Assembly (NCBI RefSeq): GCF_030708075.1 | Contig: NZ_CP117982.1 | Location: 2,683,302 to 2,747,301, forward strand | DNA from: Candidatus Epulonipiscium viviparus | GTDB lineage: Bacteria > Bacillota > Clostridia > Lachnospirales > Cellulosilyticaceae | Length of the DNA stretch: 64,000 nucleotides | Reading direction: 5' to 3' | Shown here: positions 28,286 to 36,866 of the stretch, one piece after another | Numbering within the stretch: position 1 is the first letter of the stretch | Layout of the letters: each line of letters starts with the position of its first letter | The notes under the pieces: model-generated | The model's database searches: none | What the model saw: the letters and a program-made list of their open reading frames with translations, nothing else | Told to the model about the DNA's origin: nothing | Translations under genes and position numbers: made by a program

Positions 28286-28688
28286 TAAATTAAACGACAT
28301 AAACGTAAATCCTAGAGGGTATTCTCCTTTGGCACTCGCATATATAGGAGATGCAGTATATGAGATTGTTGTACGAGATTATATAATAAAGAAGGCAAAT
28401 GCTCCGGTAAATCAGCTTCATAAGGCAACGAAGCAATATGTAAAAGCAAGTGGGCAAGCAAAAATGTATCACAAGATTAAGGACATACTCACTGCAGAGG
28501 AGTTGGCAGTGCTAAAGCGAGGTCGCAACGCTAAAAGTGCATCTTCGCCCAAAAATGGAGACATCCGAGAATATAGACTTGCAACAGGAGTTGAGGCTTT
28601 GGTTGGATTTTTGTATCTAAATAACGAAATAGAACGACTAGCAAATATTATGGAAATTGGTATTGCTGAAATCGAAAGGGAAATTTAA
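28263..28688 (+). CDS. mrnC: Mini-ribonuclease III
   Basis: MrnC trims 23S rRNA precursor in Firmicutes. The 141-residue protein is a stand-alone RNase III catalytic domain without a dsRNA-binding domain: SPLALAYIGDAVYEIVVR carries the conserved catalytic Asp, and EALVGFLYL the second metal-binding Glu. The start could be GTG 28263 or GTG 28278, both overlapping the cysS end; neither has a strong ribosome site, suggesting coupled translation. It is directly followed by rlmB. Confidence 0.93.
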   Translation: MFSLNVFDKLNDINVNPRGYSPLALAYIGDAVYEIVVRDYIIKKANAPVNQLHKATKQYVKASGQAKMYHKIKDILTAEELAVLKRGRNAKSASSPKNGDIREYRLATGVEALVGFLYLNNEIERLANIMEIGIAEIEREI

Positions 28689-29534
28689 ATGGAAAATAAT
28701 GAACAAGAACAAATAGCAGAGCAAGCTGGAGAAAAGAAAGCAAAACCAAGAAGACCGCGCAAGAAACCGGAAAATAATATTGAGGCGGTAGAGACCGATA
28801 CGTTAGAAAGTGTTATCTTTGGCAGAAACAGTGTGATAGAAGCTATGAAAGCTGGGCGATGTATAGATAAAATTTTGATACAAAAAGGAGATACGGAAGG
28901 TTCTATTGTTAAGATTATAAACGATGCGAAGAAAAGCGGAATTGTTGTTCAGGAAGTGGAAAAGGCAAAATTAGATGCATTGACCAATCACGAGAAGCAT
29001 CAAGGAGTGTTTGCGTATGTGGCAGCGCACAGGTACTATGCTTTAGATGAGATTATGAACGATGCAAAAAGCAAGGCAGAAGATCCGTTTGTATTGATAT
29101 TGGAGAGTATTCAGGATCCGCAAAATCTGGGTGCGATAATTAGAACGGCATTAAACGCAGGGGTTCATGGGATTATCATTCCGAAGCATAGAGCAGTGGG
29201 ATTGAGTGCTGCTGTGCAAAAAGCATCTGCAGGAGCCGTAGAGTATATGAAGGTGTGCAAAGTGACTAATATTGCGCAAACTATTGAAACTCTTAAATCT
29301 GCAGGAGTTTGGGTTGCCTGTGCCGATATGGATGGAGAAATTATCTATAGAGAAAATTTAAAAGGTCCTATTGGAATTGTAATTGGCAATGAAGGTGGCG
29401 GAGTTTCAAAAAATGTAAAGTCAAAGTGTGATTTTGTAGTGAGCATTCCTATGTTTGGCAAAATCCAATCGTTGAATGCCTCTGTTGCAGCGGCCGTAGT
29501 TTGTTATGAAGTGGTTCGTCAAAGACGATATTAG
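28689..29534 (+). CDS. rlmB: 23S rRNA 2'-O-methyltransferase, TrmH/RlmB family
   Basis: SPOUT methyltransferase, 281 residues. A charged, disordered N-terminal tail of about 35 residues (with KPRRPRKKPE) precedes the substrate-binding domain (FGRNSVIEAMKAGRCIDKI) and the knotted domain with LILESIQDPQNLGAIIRTA, IGIVIGNEGGGVS and IPMFGKIQSLNASVAA. RlmB methylates G2251 in E. coli; the exact target here is inferred. The ATG follows the mrnC stop codon with no gap. Confidence 0.93.
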   Translation: MENNEQEQIAEQAGEKKAKPRRPRKKPENNIEAVETDTLESVIFGRNSVIEAMKAGRCIDKILIQKGDTEGSIVKIINDAKKSGIVVQEVEKAKLDALTNHEKHQGVFAYVAAHRYYALDEIMNDAKSKAEDPFVLILESIQDPQNLGAIIRTALNAGVHGIIIPKHRAVGLSAAVQKASAGAVEYMKVCKVTNIAQTIETLKSAGVWVACADMDGEIIYRENLKGPIGIVIGNEGGGVSKNVKSKCDFVVSIPMFGKIQSLNASVAAAVVCYEVVRQRRY

Positions 29535-29597
29535 TTAAAATATAAAAGGGCAAGGGAACTGTGATGGTTTTCTTGCTACATATTTAAGGAGGGTTTT

Positions 29598-31004
29598 ATG
29601 ATAGCGTTGGTGAAGAGATTTTTTGGATGCTCAACAATGGTGGATAAGCATCAAGTGGTGGGCGAGATTCCAGAAACACGTCAGGCGTATAAAGATGTTT
29701 TTGCATTGGCTTGGCCTAGCGTTGTGGAGAGAGTGCTAGTAAGTATGGTGAGTGCAGTAGATACAATGATGGTTGGAGGATTGGGGCCGCTGGCTATTGC
29801 TTCTATAGGCATTACGCAGCAACCTATATTGATATTGCTAGCAATCATATTTTCGCTAAATGTGGGTGTATTATCGATCGTCGCTCGCCGAGTGGGAGAG
29901 AAAGATTTTGAAGCTGCCAATAAGGTAGTAAGGCAGTCAATTTTATTGATTATCGTGTTGTCGATAATATTGTCAATCGTTGGAATGATATATTCGGAGA
30001 CAGTGTTGATTTGGATGGGAGCAACGGCAGATGTATTGCCTGATGCAGTTACATATTTGAGAATAATCTTATGTGGATTTATGTTTAATGCCATAGGAAT
30101 AAATATTAACTCAGCGCTACGAGGTGCGGGAAACACAAAGGTTTCGATGCGATCAAATATTACAGCAAACCTGGTCAATTTGGTATTAAACTTTATCTTG
30201 ATAGAAGGGAGATTTGGAGCGCCAGCTTTGGGTGTTGCAGGTGCAGGAATAGCGACTATAATAGGCCAGTCGATTGCCTGCCTAATTTCGTTGTCGGCGT
30301 TATTTAACAAAGATGCAGATCTAAAAATTTCGAAGGGTGATAGCTGGAAGCCAGAATTTGGTGTTTTAAAGAACGTTATAAAAATTAGTGGAGGAGCATT
30401 TGTTGATCAAATTTGTATGAGACTGGGATTTTTGATGTATGTGAGAATTGTTACATCCTTGGGAATGATGGCATATGCAACGCATCAAATTTGCATTATA
30501 TTTTCTAATTTCTCATATAGCGTGGGAGAAGGTTTTTCGATCGCGGCATCATCATTGGTGGGAAGAAATCTTGGTGCAAAAAGACCCGATTTGTCAATTA
30601 TATATGGAAAAATCACAGAAAGAATAGGTCTTGCGGTTTCGCTAATATTATGTGGCATTTACTTTACATTTAGAGAGGAGTTATTTGCGCTATTTACTGA
30701 GGATGCGGAAGTGTTGGCCTTAGGCGTTACAGTTATGGTTATTGTTTCTATAGCGAATATTTTTCAGGTGCCACAAACGATTTTGTCGGGAGCCCTACGA
30801 GGTGCGGGCGATACGAAGTTTATTGCCAAAGTTGCATTGGTAAGCATTACAATTTTGAGGCCGATATGCACATATATCTATTGCTATCCATTGGGATTAG
30901 GATTGATAGGGGCTTGGTTGGCTATGATGACAGATCAATTTATACGATTAATGGCAACATATGTAAGATTTTCAAAAGGCGAATGGGTTAAATTAAGGGT
31001 ATAA
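29598..31004 (+). CDS. MATE-family efflux transporter
   Basis: The 468-residue protein has twelve predicted membrane helices in two homologous halves, with the MATE motifs AWPSVVERVLVSMVSAVDTM at the start and the paired GALRGAGDTK / SALRGAGNTK loops. It would export cationic drugs or metabolites by Na+ or H+ exchange. TTAAGGAGG precedes the ATG. It has its own terminator and no regulator beside it. Confidence 0.92.
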   Translation: MIALVKRFFGCSTMVDKHQVVGEIPETRQAYKDVFALAWPSVVERVLVSMVSAVDTMMVGGLGPLAIASIGITQQPILILLAIIFSLNVGVLSIVARRVGEKDFEAANKVVRQSILLIIVLSIILSIVGMIYSETVLIWMGATADVLPDAVTYLRIILCGFMFNAIGININSALRGAGNTKVSMRSNITANLVNLVLNFILIEGRFGAPALGVAGAGIATIIGQSIACLISLSALFNKDADLKISKGDSWKPEFGVLKNVIKISGGAFVDQICMRLGFLMYVRIVTSLGMMAYATHQICIIFSNFSYSVGEGFSIAASSLVGRNLGAKRPDLSIIYGKITERIGLAVSLILCGIYFTFREELFALFTEDAEVLALGVTVMVIVSIANIFQVPQTILSGALRGAGDTKFIAKVALVSITILRPICTYIYCYPLGLGLIGAWLAMMTDQFIRLMATYVRFSKGEWVKLRV

Positions 31005-31012
31005 AAAAGATT

Positions 31013-31047
31013 CAGCCTCTCAGGGTAAAAATAGAGGGGCTGTTTTT
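31013..31047 (+). terminator. Rho-independent terminator after the MATE gene
   Basis: CAGCCTCTC pairs with GAGGGGCTG (one G-U pair), followed by five T. The unknown gene converging from the other strand ends 3 nt further on. Confidence 0.88.
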
Positions 31048-31049
31048 AT

Positions 31050-31811
31050 TTATTTGGGCAAAGAATTGATATATAGTTCAATAGCTTTAGACTTATTATC
31101 TTGAGATTCGGTGACCTGAATTTTACTTTTATAAACTTCGTATGTATATGCTTTATGCATAAGTCGTTGCATTCCATTTTCGTCGATGCACATTTCGCGT
31201 AAATCAAAGAAGTCTTCGCTTTTATTTAATGTCAACCGCAATGCGCAAAATATTGTATAGGCCGATTGGTCTAAAACAGTATAAATCGTTTCCTTATATA
31301 GTAACACCAAATTTCGAAAAATTATATGAGACATATTGATTACATCTGCATTAGAGATAAATCCGCCGGTGGCAAGATTGATAGAATCGAGGATATTGTC
31401 TTTTGTGGCATTACGCATCTCAGCAGTAGATAAAAAAATGGGCACCAGTGGAACTAGAAGGTTTTTTGCCATAGTGGATAATCCGTTTTTTATTCCCTGA
31501 AGATAGTTTTCGATAGGGTTTTGATCTGTAGGGCATAGGTGCTTAAAATTTTCGTATGTGACCATTTCAAAATAGTTACATATTGCGGACTGATTGAGCA
31601 TACATAGAAATTCCTCATAAACATATTCAATAGCATACTTATATAGAAGAACATGTCCCTTTAGTTTAAATTCCGAATAAGTAGTTAGCCCTTTTGCTTC
31701 TAATAATTCCCAAATATATCTATGAAAATAGAACTGAGCATTGATTGCATCAGGATTTGCATAACTACTATAAAAATAGGCAGAAATTTCCTTAAACTCT
31801 AATTTTGGCAT
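31050..31811 (-). CDS. Uncharacterised helical protein
   Basis: I do not recognise this 253-residue protein. It is predicted mainly alpha-helical, is rich in Tyr and Leu, and has no signal peptide, clear membrane helix or metal motif. It has scattered Cys residues without spacing patterns. Its codon use looks like that of its neighbours. It is divergent from the small gene at 31949; the gap holds two inverted repeats that may be operator sites. Length and frame are good evidence of a real gene; the role is unknown. Confidence 0.75.
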   Translation of the reverse strand: MPKLEFKEISAYFYSSYANPDAINAQFYFHRYIWELLEAKGLTTYSEFKLKGHVLLYKYAIEYVYEEFLCMLNQSAICNYFEMVTYENFKHLCPTDQNPIENYLQGIKNGLSTMAKNLLVPLVPIFLSTAEMRNATKDNILDSINLATGGFISNADVINMSHIIFRNLVLLYKETIYTVLDQSAYTIFCALRLTLNKSEDFFDLREMCIDENGMQRLMHKAYTYEVYKSKIQVTESQDNKSKAIELYINSLPK

Positions 31812-31850
31812 TTCATCACTACTTTCGTTTTTATTAAATATATGGCTGCT

Positions 31851-31870
31851 TTAGGCTTGGATATGCCTAA
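31851..31870. promoter_or_regulatory. Inverted repeat in the divergent intergenic region
   Basis: TTAGGC-N8-GCCTAA, a perfect 6-bp inverted repeat about 40 nt upstream of the start of the minus-strand gene. It is a candidate operator. Confidence 0.35.
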
Positions 31871-31880
31871 TTTCTAAAAT

Positions 31881-31910
31881 TTGCTGTGTATAAAAATTTG
31901 CGCATAATAT
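31881..31910 (+). promoter_or_regulatory. Candidate promoter for the 68-residue protein gene
   Basis: TTGCTG (31881-31886), an 18-nt spacer, TAATAT (31905-31910). Confidence 0.45.
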
Positions 31911-31914
31911 CAAA

Positions 31915-31927
31915 CTACATTATGTAG
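31915..31927. promoter_or_regulatory. Palindrome CTACAT-T-ATGTAG next to the promoter
   Basis: A perfect palindrome around a single central base, at the expected transcription start. Its position suits a repressor site. Confidence 0.35.
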
Positions 31928-31948
31928 CAATATAAAAGGAGGAAAATT

Positions 31949-32155
31949 ATGAATAAAACACAAGAGTTTTTAAATGATACGGTGGAAATGGCGAACATAA
32001 TGACTGAGGACGCTAAAATTGAGATTAAAAAGCAAATTCAAAAGCAGAAACTGAAAAATGATGTAAACAGCTTTAAACAGGAAATGGGAAGTTTTGTTCA
32101 AAATATTAAAGAGGCTGTAACGGAAAAAATGCAAAAAGGACAGGAAAAACTATAA
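31949..32155 (+). CDS. Small charged helical protein
   Basis: The 68-residue protein has a strong ribosome site (AAAGGAGG) before ATG 31949 and its own promoter-like sequence, so it is likely real. It is highly charged (Lys, Glu, Gln), has no Cys and no membrane helix, and reads as one long amphipathic helix (KKQIQKQKLKNDVNSFKQE). I do not recognise it; a coiled-coil or general-stress type small protein is possible but unproven. Confidence 0.65.
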   Translation: MNKTQEFLNDTVEMANIMTEDAKIEIKKQIQKQKLKNDVNSFKQEMGSFVQNIKEAVTEKMQKGQEKL

Positions 32156-32168
32156 AAAGAACAGCTGT

Positions 32169-32208
32169 ATCTAGGGATGCCAAAGAGAATGCTCCGGCAC
32201 TCCTAGAT
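32169..32208. terminator. Hairpin between convergent genes
   Basis: ATCTAGGGATGCC pairs with GGCACTCCTAGAT with one mismatch and one G-U pair. There is no T-run on either side, so termination is uncertain. Confidence 0.45.
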
Positions 32209-32213
32209 GTTAA

Positions 32214-33176
32214 TTACTTTAACATAAATGTTGCAGATACGCTGTTTTGTGGACTATATGCGAAGCCAGATTGAAGAGTTTCTAACGCCAGTAAATCGAT
32301 ATTATCGGAGAACAAAAAGCCGTTAGATAGCTCGCCGTTTTGGTTAGTTGCAACAGTTTCATCAACTGCCCAGAAAAAATTATCCATATTAAGGAAATTA
32401 TGAAAGTGGTATTGGCTACTGGCCGTAGAAAATGGGTCAATAGAAGTGATAGAACTGTTAAAATCTCCGCCCAAAATTATATAATTGCCTAGTGCGTATT
32501 CGGCTTTGAGAAATGCTTCTATTATCACTAAAATTTCTGGAAAGTTGCCTAAATCTTGAATTTGAACATTTGCTAGAACCAATTCTGGGCCGGTCTGAGT
32601 TTTTAGGCGACTTACTAGCAATGCGTCGTCTGGTGCCGTCATTTCTTTGTGCCAAGGAAAATCCATAGGTAGTTTGACTCGCGAACTTTCGGCTACTTGA
32701 TATTTAGATAGTGTCATAAGATTTTGGTTAGTGATACCAAAATGACCGTTTATAGGTATTGCTAAGTAGTGGATTTTTAGATTGCTAGCGAATGCATAGC
32801 CATAATTTTGTAAAACATTTTTTAGCAAGTGAACTTGATTAGTATGTTGGCTTCTAGTAGAGTATTGATCGATTTCTTGTAGAAAAATAAAATCTGAATT
32901 TGCTATTAATAAATCATCAATGGCAAGTGTCATATTATTAATTATATGTTCAATAGGTGGTTCTTTTTGTTCATTAATTCCAGAACCTAAGTTATGCGTG
33001 ATTATTGTAAAAGGTGTCTGACTTGCTAATGGATTGGATTTTGGATTGTTTAAAGTTTCCACGAATATAACATCTTCAGGATTATATTGAAATGCAGTAA
33101 GACTGCTAAAATATAAAATAACAATTACACTGATTATTAACAACACTATTGCTAATCTGTTAAAAGCTTGCCTCAT
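32214..33176 (-). CDS. Membrane-anchored endonuclease/exonuclease/phosphatase-fold protein, catalytic residues missing
   Basis: The start is ATG 33176, 8 nt after AAGGGG; the frame also has a GTG at 33185. The 320-residue protein has a membrane anchor (about 7-26) then an EEP domain outside the membrane. Kept: Asn in ITHNLGSG, Glu in FLQEID, and GGDFN. Lost: the usual NxHL histidine reads NVQI, and the C-terminal SDH motif reads SPQ before NSVSATFML. Active EEP enzymes need these His/Asp residues, so this is probably an inactive binding protein. It stands alone, with a promoter carrying an inverted repeat. Confidence 0.8.
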   Translation of the reverse strand: MRQAFNRLAIVLLIISVIVILYFSSLTAFQYNPEDVIFVETLNNPKSNPLASQTPFTIITHNLGSGINEQKEPPIEHIINNMTLAIDDLLIANSDFIFLQEIDQYSTRSQHTNQVHLLKNVLQNYGYAFASNLKIHYLAIPINGHFGITNQNLMTLSKYQVAESSRVKLPMDFPWHKEMTAPDDALLVSRLKTQTGPELVLANVQIQDLGNFPEILVIIEAFLKAEYALGNYIILGGDFNSSITSIDPFSTASSQYHFHNFLNMDNFFWAVDETVATNQNGELSNGFLFSDNIDLLALETLQSGFAYSPQNSVSATFMLK

Positions 33177-33201
33177 GTATGTCACCCCTTCTTTATATGT
33201 T

Positions 33202-33231
33202 ATTATACTCTATTTTATTCGAAAATAGCAA
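33202..33231 (-). promoter_or_regulatory. Promoter of the EEP-fold gene with internal inverted repeat
   Basis: On the minus strand TTGCTA (33231-33226), an 18-nt spacer and TATAAT (33207-33202). The spacer holds CTATTTT-N5-AAAATAG (33210-33228), a possible repressor site. Confidence 0.6.
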
Positions 33232-33242
33232 TTTTTTATCGC

Positions 33243-33271
33243 AAAAAAAAGATTACGGAATGTCCGTAACC
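33243..33271 (-). terminator. Rho-independent terminator of murA
   Basis: On the minus strand GGTTACGGA and TCCGTAATC form a stem with a three-base loop, followed by eight T. Confidence 0.9.
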
Positions 33272-33282
33272 CAAGGTTAAAA

Positions 33283-34536
33283 TTAATCTATTCTAAAGAT
33301 TTGTGCACCAAGAGCAGTTAACTTTTTCTCAATATCTTCATATCCACGATCTATATAGCGTACGTTGTCTATTGTTGTAGTGCCTTTTGCGACTAATCCA
33401 GCTATAATCATGGCGGCGCCGGCTCTAAGATCTGTTGCAACTAAATTGGCCCCGTAGAGTGTGTCGACACCTTCTATGCTTGCTTTAGTTCCATCTATTG
33501 TGATGTTGGCACCCATCTTTCGCAACTCATCTACATATTGAAATCGATTATCAAAAATACTCTCGACTATTGTGCTTACCCCCTGAGCCTGCAAAAGTGA
33601 TACCAACATTTGAGGTTGTAAATCGGTTGGAAAACCTGGATATGGAAGGGTAATTATTTGTGTTGCAGTAAGTTTTTGTTTCCATATTACTCTAATATAA
33701 TCGTCGCCTTCTATTAAGGTTACTCCTATTTCTCGAAGCTTAGAAGTTAGCGAATCCATATGCTCGGGGATAATGTTTCTAACGCATATGTCGCCTTTAG
33801 TTGCAGCTGCGATAAGCATAAATGTTCCGGCTTCTATTTGATCTGGGACTATATTATAATGTCCTCCATGTAATTTTGATACACCTTTAATACGAATTAC
33901 GTCTGTTCCAGCGCCGATAATTTTTGCTCCCATTTTATTTAAGAAGTTTGCGACATCTACTATGTGAGGTTCTTTTGCGGCATTTTCTATAGTGGTTGTT
34001 CCTTCTGCTAACACGGCGGCTAGCATTATATTGATAGTAGCTCCAACTGATACCATATCTAGGTAAATTCTTGTTCCGATAAGTCGATCAGCGTTTATTT
34101 TAATTATATTATCTTCTATTTCAATGTTGGCGCCCAGTGCTCTAAAGCCTTTGATATGTTGATCGATAGGGCGACCTCCAAAATCGCATCCTCCAGGCAT
34201 CGCAACTTCTGCTTTCTTAAATCTTCCCAGTAGTGCTCCCAAAAGATAGTACGACGCTCTCATTTTGCTAATACATGGCTCTGTTGCCGAGTATTTGTAT
34301 ATTGTTGTTGCGTCTATCTCTAATGTATGGAGATCTAGAAATTTTGTAACTGCTCCCATCGAAATTATCGCTTCGTTGAGAATTGCGACATCATTGATAT
34401 TAGGTAAATTTTCAATTATGGTAATACCTTCTACTAAAATTGTTGCGGGCAAGATAGCCACGGCCGCGTTTTTTGCACCACTAATTTTTACATCTCCCAC
34501 TAGGCGTGTGTCACCCTGTATACATAATTTGCTCAT
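33283..34536 (-). CDS. murA: UDP-N-acetylglucosamine 1-carboxyvinyltransferase
   Basis: MurA transfers enolpyruvate from PEP to UDP-GlcNAc, the first committed step of peptidoglycan synthesis and the fosfomycin target. The 417-residue protein has ISGAKNAAVAILPA at the N-terminus, the active-site loop MPGGCDFGGRPIDQH with the catalytic Cys (about residue 117), and DLRAGAAMIIAGLVA near the end. It has its own promoter after yycI but may also be read from the WalRK operon. Firmicutes often carry two MurA paralogues; which one this is cannot be decided here. Confidence 0.95.
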   Translation of the reverse strand: MSKLCIQGDTRLVGDVKISGAKNAAVAILPATILVEGITIIENLPNINDVAILNEAIISMGAVTKFLDLHTLEIDATTIYKYSATEPCISKMRASYYLLGALLGRFKKAEVAMPGGCDFGGRPIDQHIKGFRALGANIEIEDNIIKINADRLIGTRIYLDMVSVGATINIMLAAVLAEGTTTIENAAKEPHIVDVANFLNKMGAKIIGAGTDVIRIKGVSKLHGGHYNIVPDQIEAGTFMLIAAATKGDICVRNIIPEHMDSLTSKLREIGVTLIEGDDYIRVIWKQKLTATQIITLPYPGFPTDLQPQMLVSLLQAQGVSTIVESIFDNRFQYVDELRKMGANITIDGTKASIEGVDTLYGANLVATDLRAGAAMIIAGLVAKGTTTIDNVRYIDRGYEDIEKKLTALGAQIFRID

Positions 34537-34594
34537 CTAAAACACCTTCTTAATTTCTTTATTTTAATCACCCTTTGTGTATTTAGTAAGTTAC

Positions 34595-34623
34595 ATTATA
34601 CCATCAATAAATAAAAATACCAA
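34595..34623 (-). promoter_or_regulatory. Sigma-A promoter of murA
   Basis: On the minus strand TTGGTA (34623-34618), a 17-nt spacer ending TGG, and TATAAT (34600-34595), an extended -10. The site is in the 90-nt gap after yycI. Confidence 0.75.
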
Positions 34624-34626
34624 GAT

Positions 34627-35511
34627 TTATTTGATCTGATTTGTGTAGGCATTAACAAAAAGCGGTTGCCGAAATCCTTCTATCTCTATTTTATACGTCG
34701 GAATTGCTTCTTCTGTCAAGAAAAATACACTATTTTGATTTTCGCGTGCATATCCTAAGGTGATATTTTTTATTATGGTATTTGGATTGATAAATTGATG
34801 CAAATTAAAAAGAACTTGATCCACTGCATAAATTTCAGCTTCATGAAAAAATTTTTCACTTACTTCACTTAATGTCATAGTACTCATAAATACACCATCA
34901 TTATTTATTTGCATATATAGATAACTATCAAATACAGGTAAACCACTATATACACTATAATATGTTACGTTGGCACCGTATGATACTAATTCATAAACAA
35001 TATTTACTGTTTTTCCCAATAAATCGGCAGGAAATTTTTCATAATATTCTTTTGCATATGATAATATTTTTTGTTTTGATAAAAGGTCATCGCTATTTAC
35101 ACTTTTTTCAATAGCAAAATTGCGATAAATAATTTTATAGGTGCTAAAGCTGAGTGTTTCTAAGCCTTTTTTATATACGCGTTGTTGAGAATCGTATTCT
35201 GATTTATTTATAACATTTGTAATAGTGACACCCTCTCGTTTTTCACCAAAAAAATTATTAACAATACTATCACGAATGTTGGTAGTAATTCTCTTAGGAA
35301 TCAAACTTATTTTTGGTTTTGCGCTATGATCTTTAGGAAGATCACTTTCGATGGTAATGTTATCTTGTTCTAAAAATTCGGTTATTCTTTCAATTCTATT
35401 TTGGTTTAAAGTATAGTTTTTAATATATTTATTATAATTTCCTACACCTAAAAATAAATTTGTAATAATAAAAATTATTAACAGATAATTTATGGTCTGT
35501 TTGTCGTTCAT
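34627..35511 (-). CDS. yycI: YycI-like WalK regulatory protein
   Basis: The 294-residue protein has an N-terminal membrane anchor (about 8-25) and an extracytoplasmic region with the YycI beta-rich fold; the pattern ending FLTEEAIPTYKIEIEG resembles the YycH/YycI superfamily. In Bacillus YycH and YycI bind WalK in the membrane and tune its activity. It follows yycH by 6 nt. Sequence similarity is weak, so the assignment relies mainly on position after walR-walK-yycH. Confidence 0.72.
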   Translation of the reverse strand: MNDKQTINYLLIIFIITNLFLGVGNYNKYIKNYTLNQNRIERITEFLEQDNITIESDLPKDHSAKPKISLIPKRITTNIRDSIVNNFFGEKREGVTITNVINKSEYDSQQRVYKKGLETLSFSTYKIIYRNFAIEKSVNSDDLLSKQKILSYAKEYYEKFPADLLGKTVNIVYELVSYGANVTYYSVYSGLPVFDSYLYMQINNDGVFMSTMTLSEVSEKFFHEAEIYAVDQVLFNLHQFINPNTIIKNITLGYARENQNSVFFLTEEAIPTYKIEIEGFRQPLFVNAYTNQIK

Positions 35512-35517
35512 GTTTTA

Positions 35518-36864
35518 TTATGGATAATACCAATCTCCTTTGTATTTTATGCCCCATTTGATATCGAGAGGTGTGTCGGCACCAGTTAGTTCATATACCA
35601 ATTCTATGTTACTAAATACAGGTCGTTCTATACCAAGTCCTTTCAAGTTGCTATACATTTTATCAATTGGTGTTGAATATCCGGTAATTATATAATTAGG
35701 CTCATATGAAAAAATCTCTTCTACGCTATAGCTAAGCCATTGCGCATCTTTAATTACGCGGTCAATCACCCTAACACTCACCATTGCAGGAACGTCTAAT
35801 ATGTGTTTTAAGTTTTCTGATAGAACAACTGTTATATCTTGATATAATACATTAAAATAATAAATATAAGCGCCATTATCAATTTCTATATTACTTAGAT
35901 ATAGTTTATCCTTTATTGTGGGGCTAATCAAATTGTTTGCTTCTATAAACTCTAGCGCTATATTATATCCTTCTAAACGTGTTTGCGGAATCTTTTCTAT
36001 AACAGGTCGTAAATTTTGGTAGGTGATAAGCCCAGAAGGTGCAATTGTTAAAATATTCTTGTTTTTTTCTGTAAATTCTATGGCACCACCCAAAAGAAGC
36101 TGCGTTTCTTTCATAATGGGTTTTTCAAATAGCTGGTCGGCTCTTCCTTCTATTTCTGCAAAATCCATATGCTCCAAAAAGTTTCGAAATAATATTTTTG
36201 AATATTCTAGTGGCATCGAGGGGCTGATGTTGGCCAGGAAAACATTTCCTAAAATATGTGGTGCTTTTATATCCTTAATACTAGGTTGATATCTAAGCGA
36301 AGTAGATTCTTCGTCATCTGAATTATTAAATAAATAGTATATATTTTCAAATTCCTGAGCTTTTTGAGGTAATTTTAATTCTATATAATATTCGGATGAT
36401 TCGTTTATAAAAAAAATGCTATCATCTGAAAGAGTTTCGTCTTTTAGTGTTACAAAAATGCTGTCTATCTTATAATTATATTCAAGAGGGATGCTTTTGC
36501 CAATAATTTCGTTAATAGTTAGTGGCAGGCTATATTCGTATATGATGCCCCTTTGGTTATATAATTTACTAGTATCTTCTTGCTTATACTCCTGATCCAA
36601 AACATCCGGGATATTAAATAGTACTTTTTGTAGCTCCTCAACCATCAATTTATACTCTTGGTTTTTATTGGGAATTTTTAGACCTTTGGTATATAACCCA
36701 CCTGTATTTAGCCAGATATATTTGGGGGTTATTGGAGTGAGGACGGCTTTGGTTTCGGCTTCAAAAAAAATATGGCTAAGAGGACCCCCCAGCCATAAAT
36801 AAACAGTTTGAATTATACTAAGTGCGATAAACATACAGAGTAATAGTAGTTTTATATTTTTCAT
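35518..36864 (-). CDS. yycH: YycH-like WalK regulatory protein
   Basis: The 448-residue protein has one N-terminal membrane helix (about 4-24, LLLLCMFIALSIIQTVYLWL) and a large extracytoplasmic domain, as in YycH. It starts 2 nt after the preceding secreted-protein gene and lies directly before yycI. YycH controls WalK in Bacillus, as a repressor or activator depending on species. Recognition is by architecture, the SIIQT-x-YLWLGG start and operon position. Confidence 0.78.
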   Translation of the reverse strand: MKNIKLLLLCMFIALSIIQTVYLWLGGPLSHIFFEAETKAVLTPITPKYIWLNTGGLYTKGLKIPNKNQEYKLMVEELQKVLFNIPDVLDQEYKQEDTSKLYNQRGIIYEYSLPLTINEIIGKSIPLEYNYKIDSIFVTLKDETLSDDSIFFINESSEYYIELKLPQKAQEFENIYYLFNNSDDEESTSLRYQPSIKDIKAPHILGNVFLANISPSMPLEYSKILFRNFLEHMDFAEIEGRADQLFEKPIMKETQLLLGGAIEFTEKNKNILTIAPSGLITYQNLRPVIEKIPQTRLEGYNIALEFIEANNLISPTIKDKLYLSNIEIDNGAYIYYFNVLYQDITVVLSENLKHILDVPAMVSVRVIDRVIKDAQWLSYSVEEIFSYEPNYIITGYSTPIDKMYSNLKGLGIERPVFSNIELVYELTGADTPLDIKWGIKYKGDWYYP

Positions 36865-36866
36865 TT

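Noticed and set aside
29681-30310. 209-codon minus-strand frame opposite the MATE gene
   Set aside because: The overlapping MATE protein is well supported, and the antisense product is a shadow with no family resemblance.
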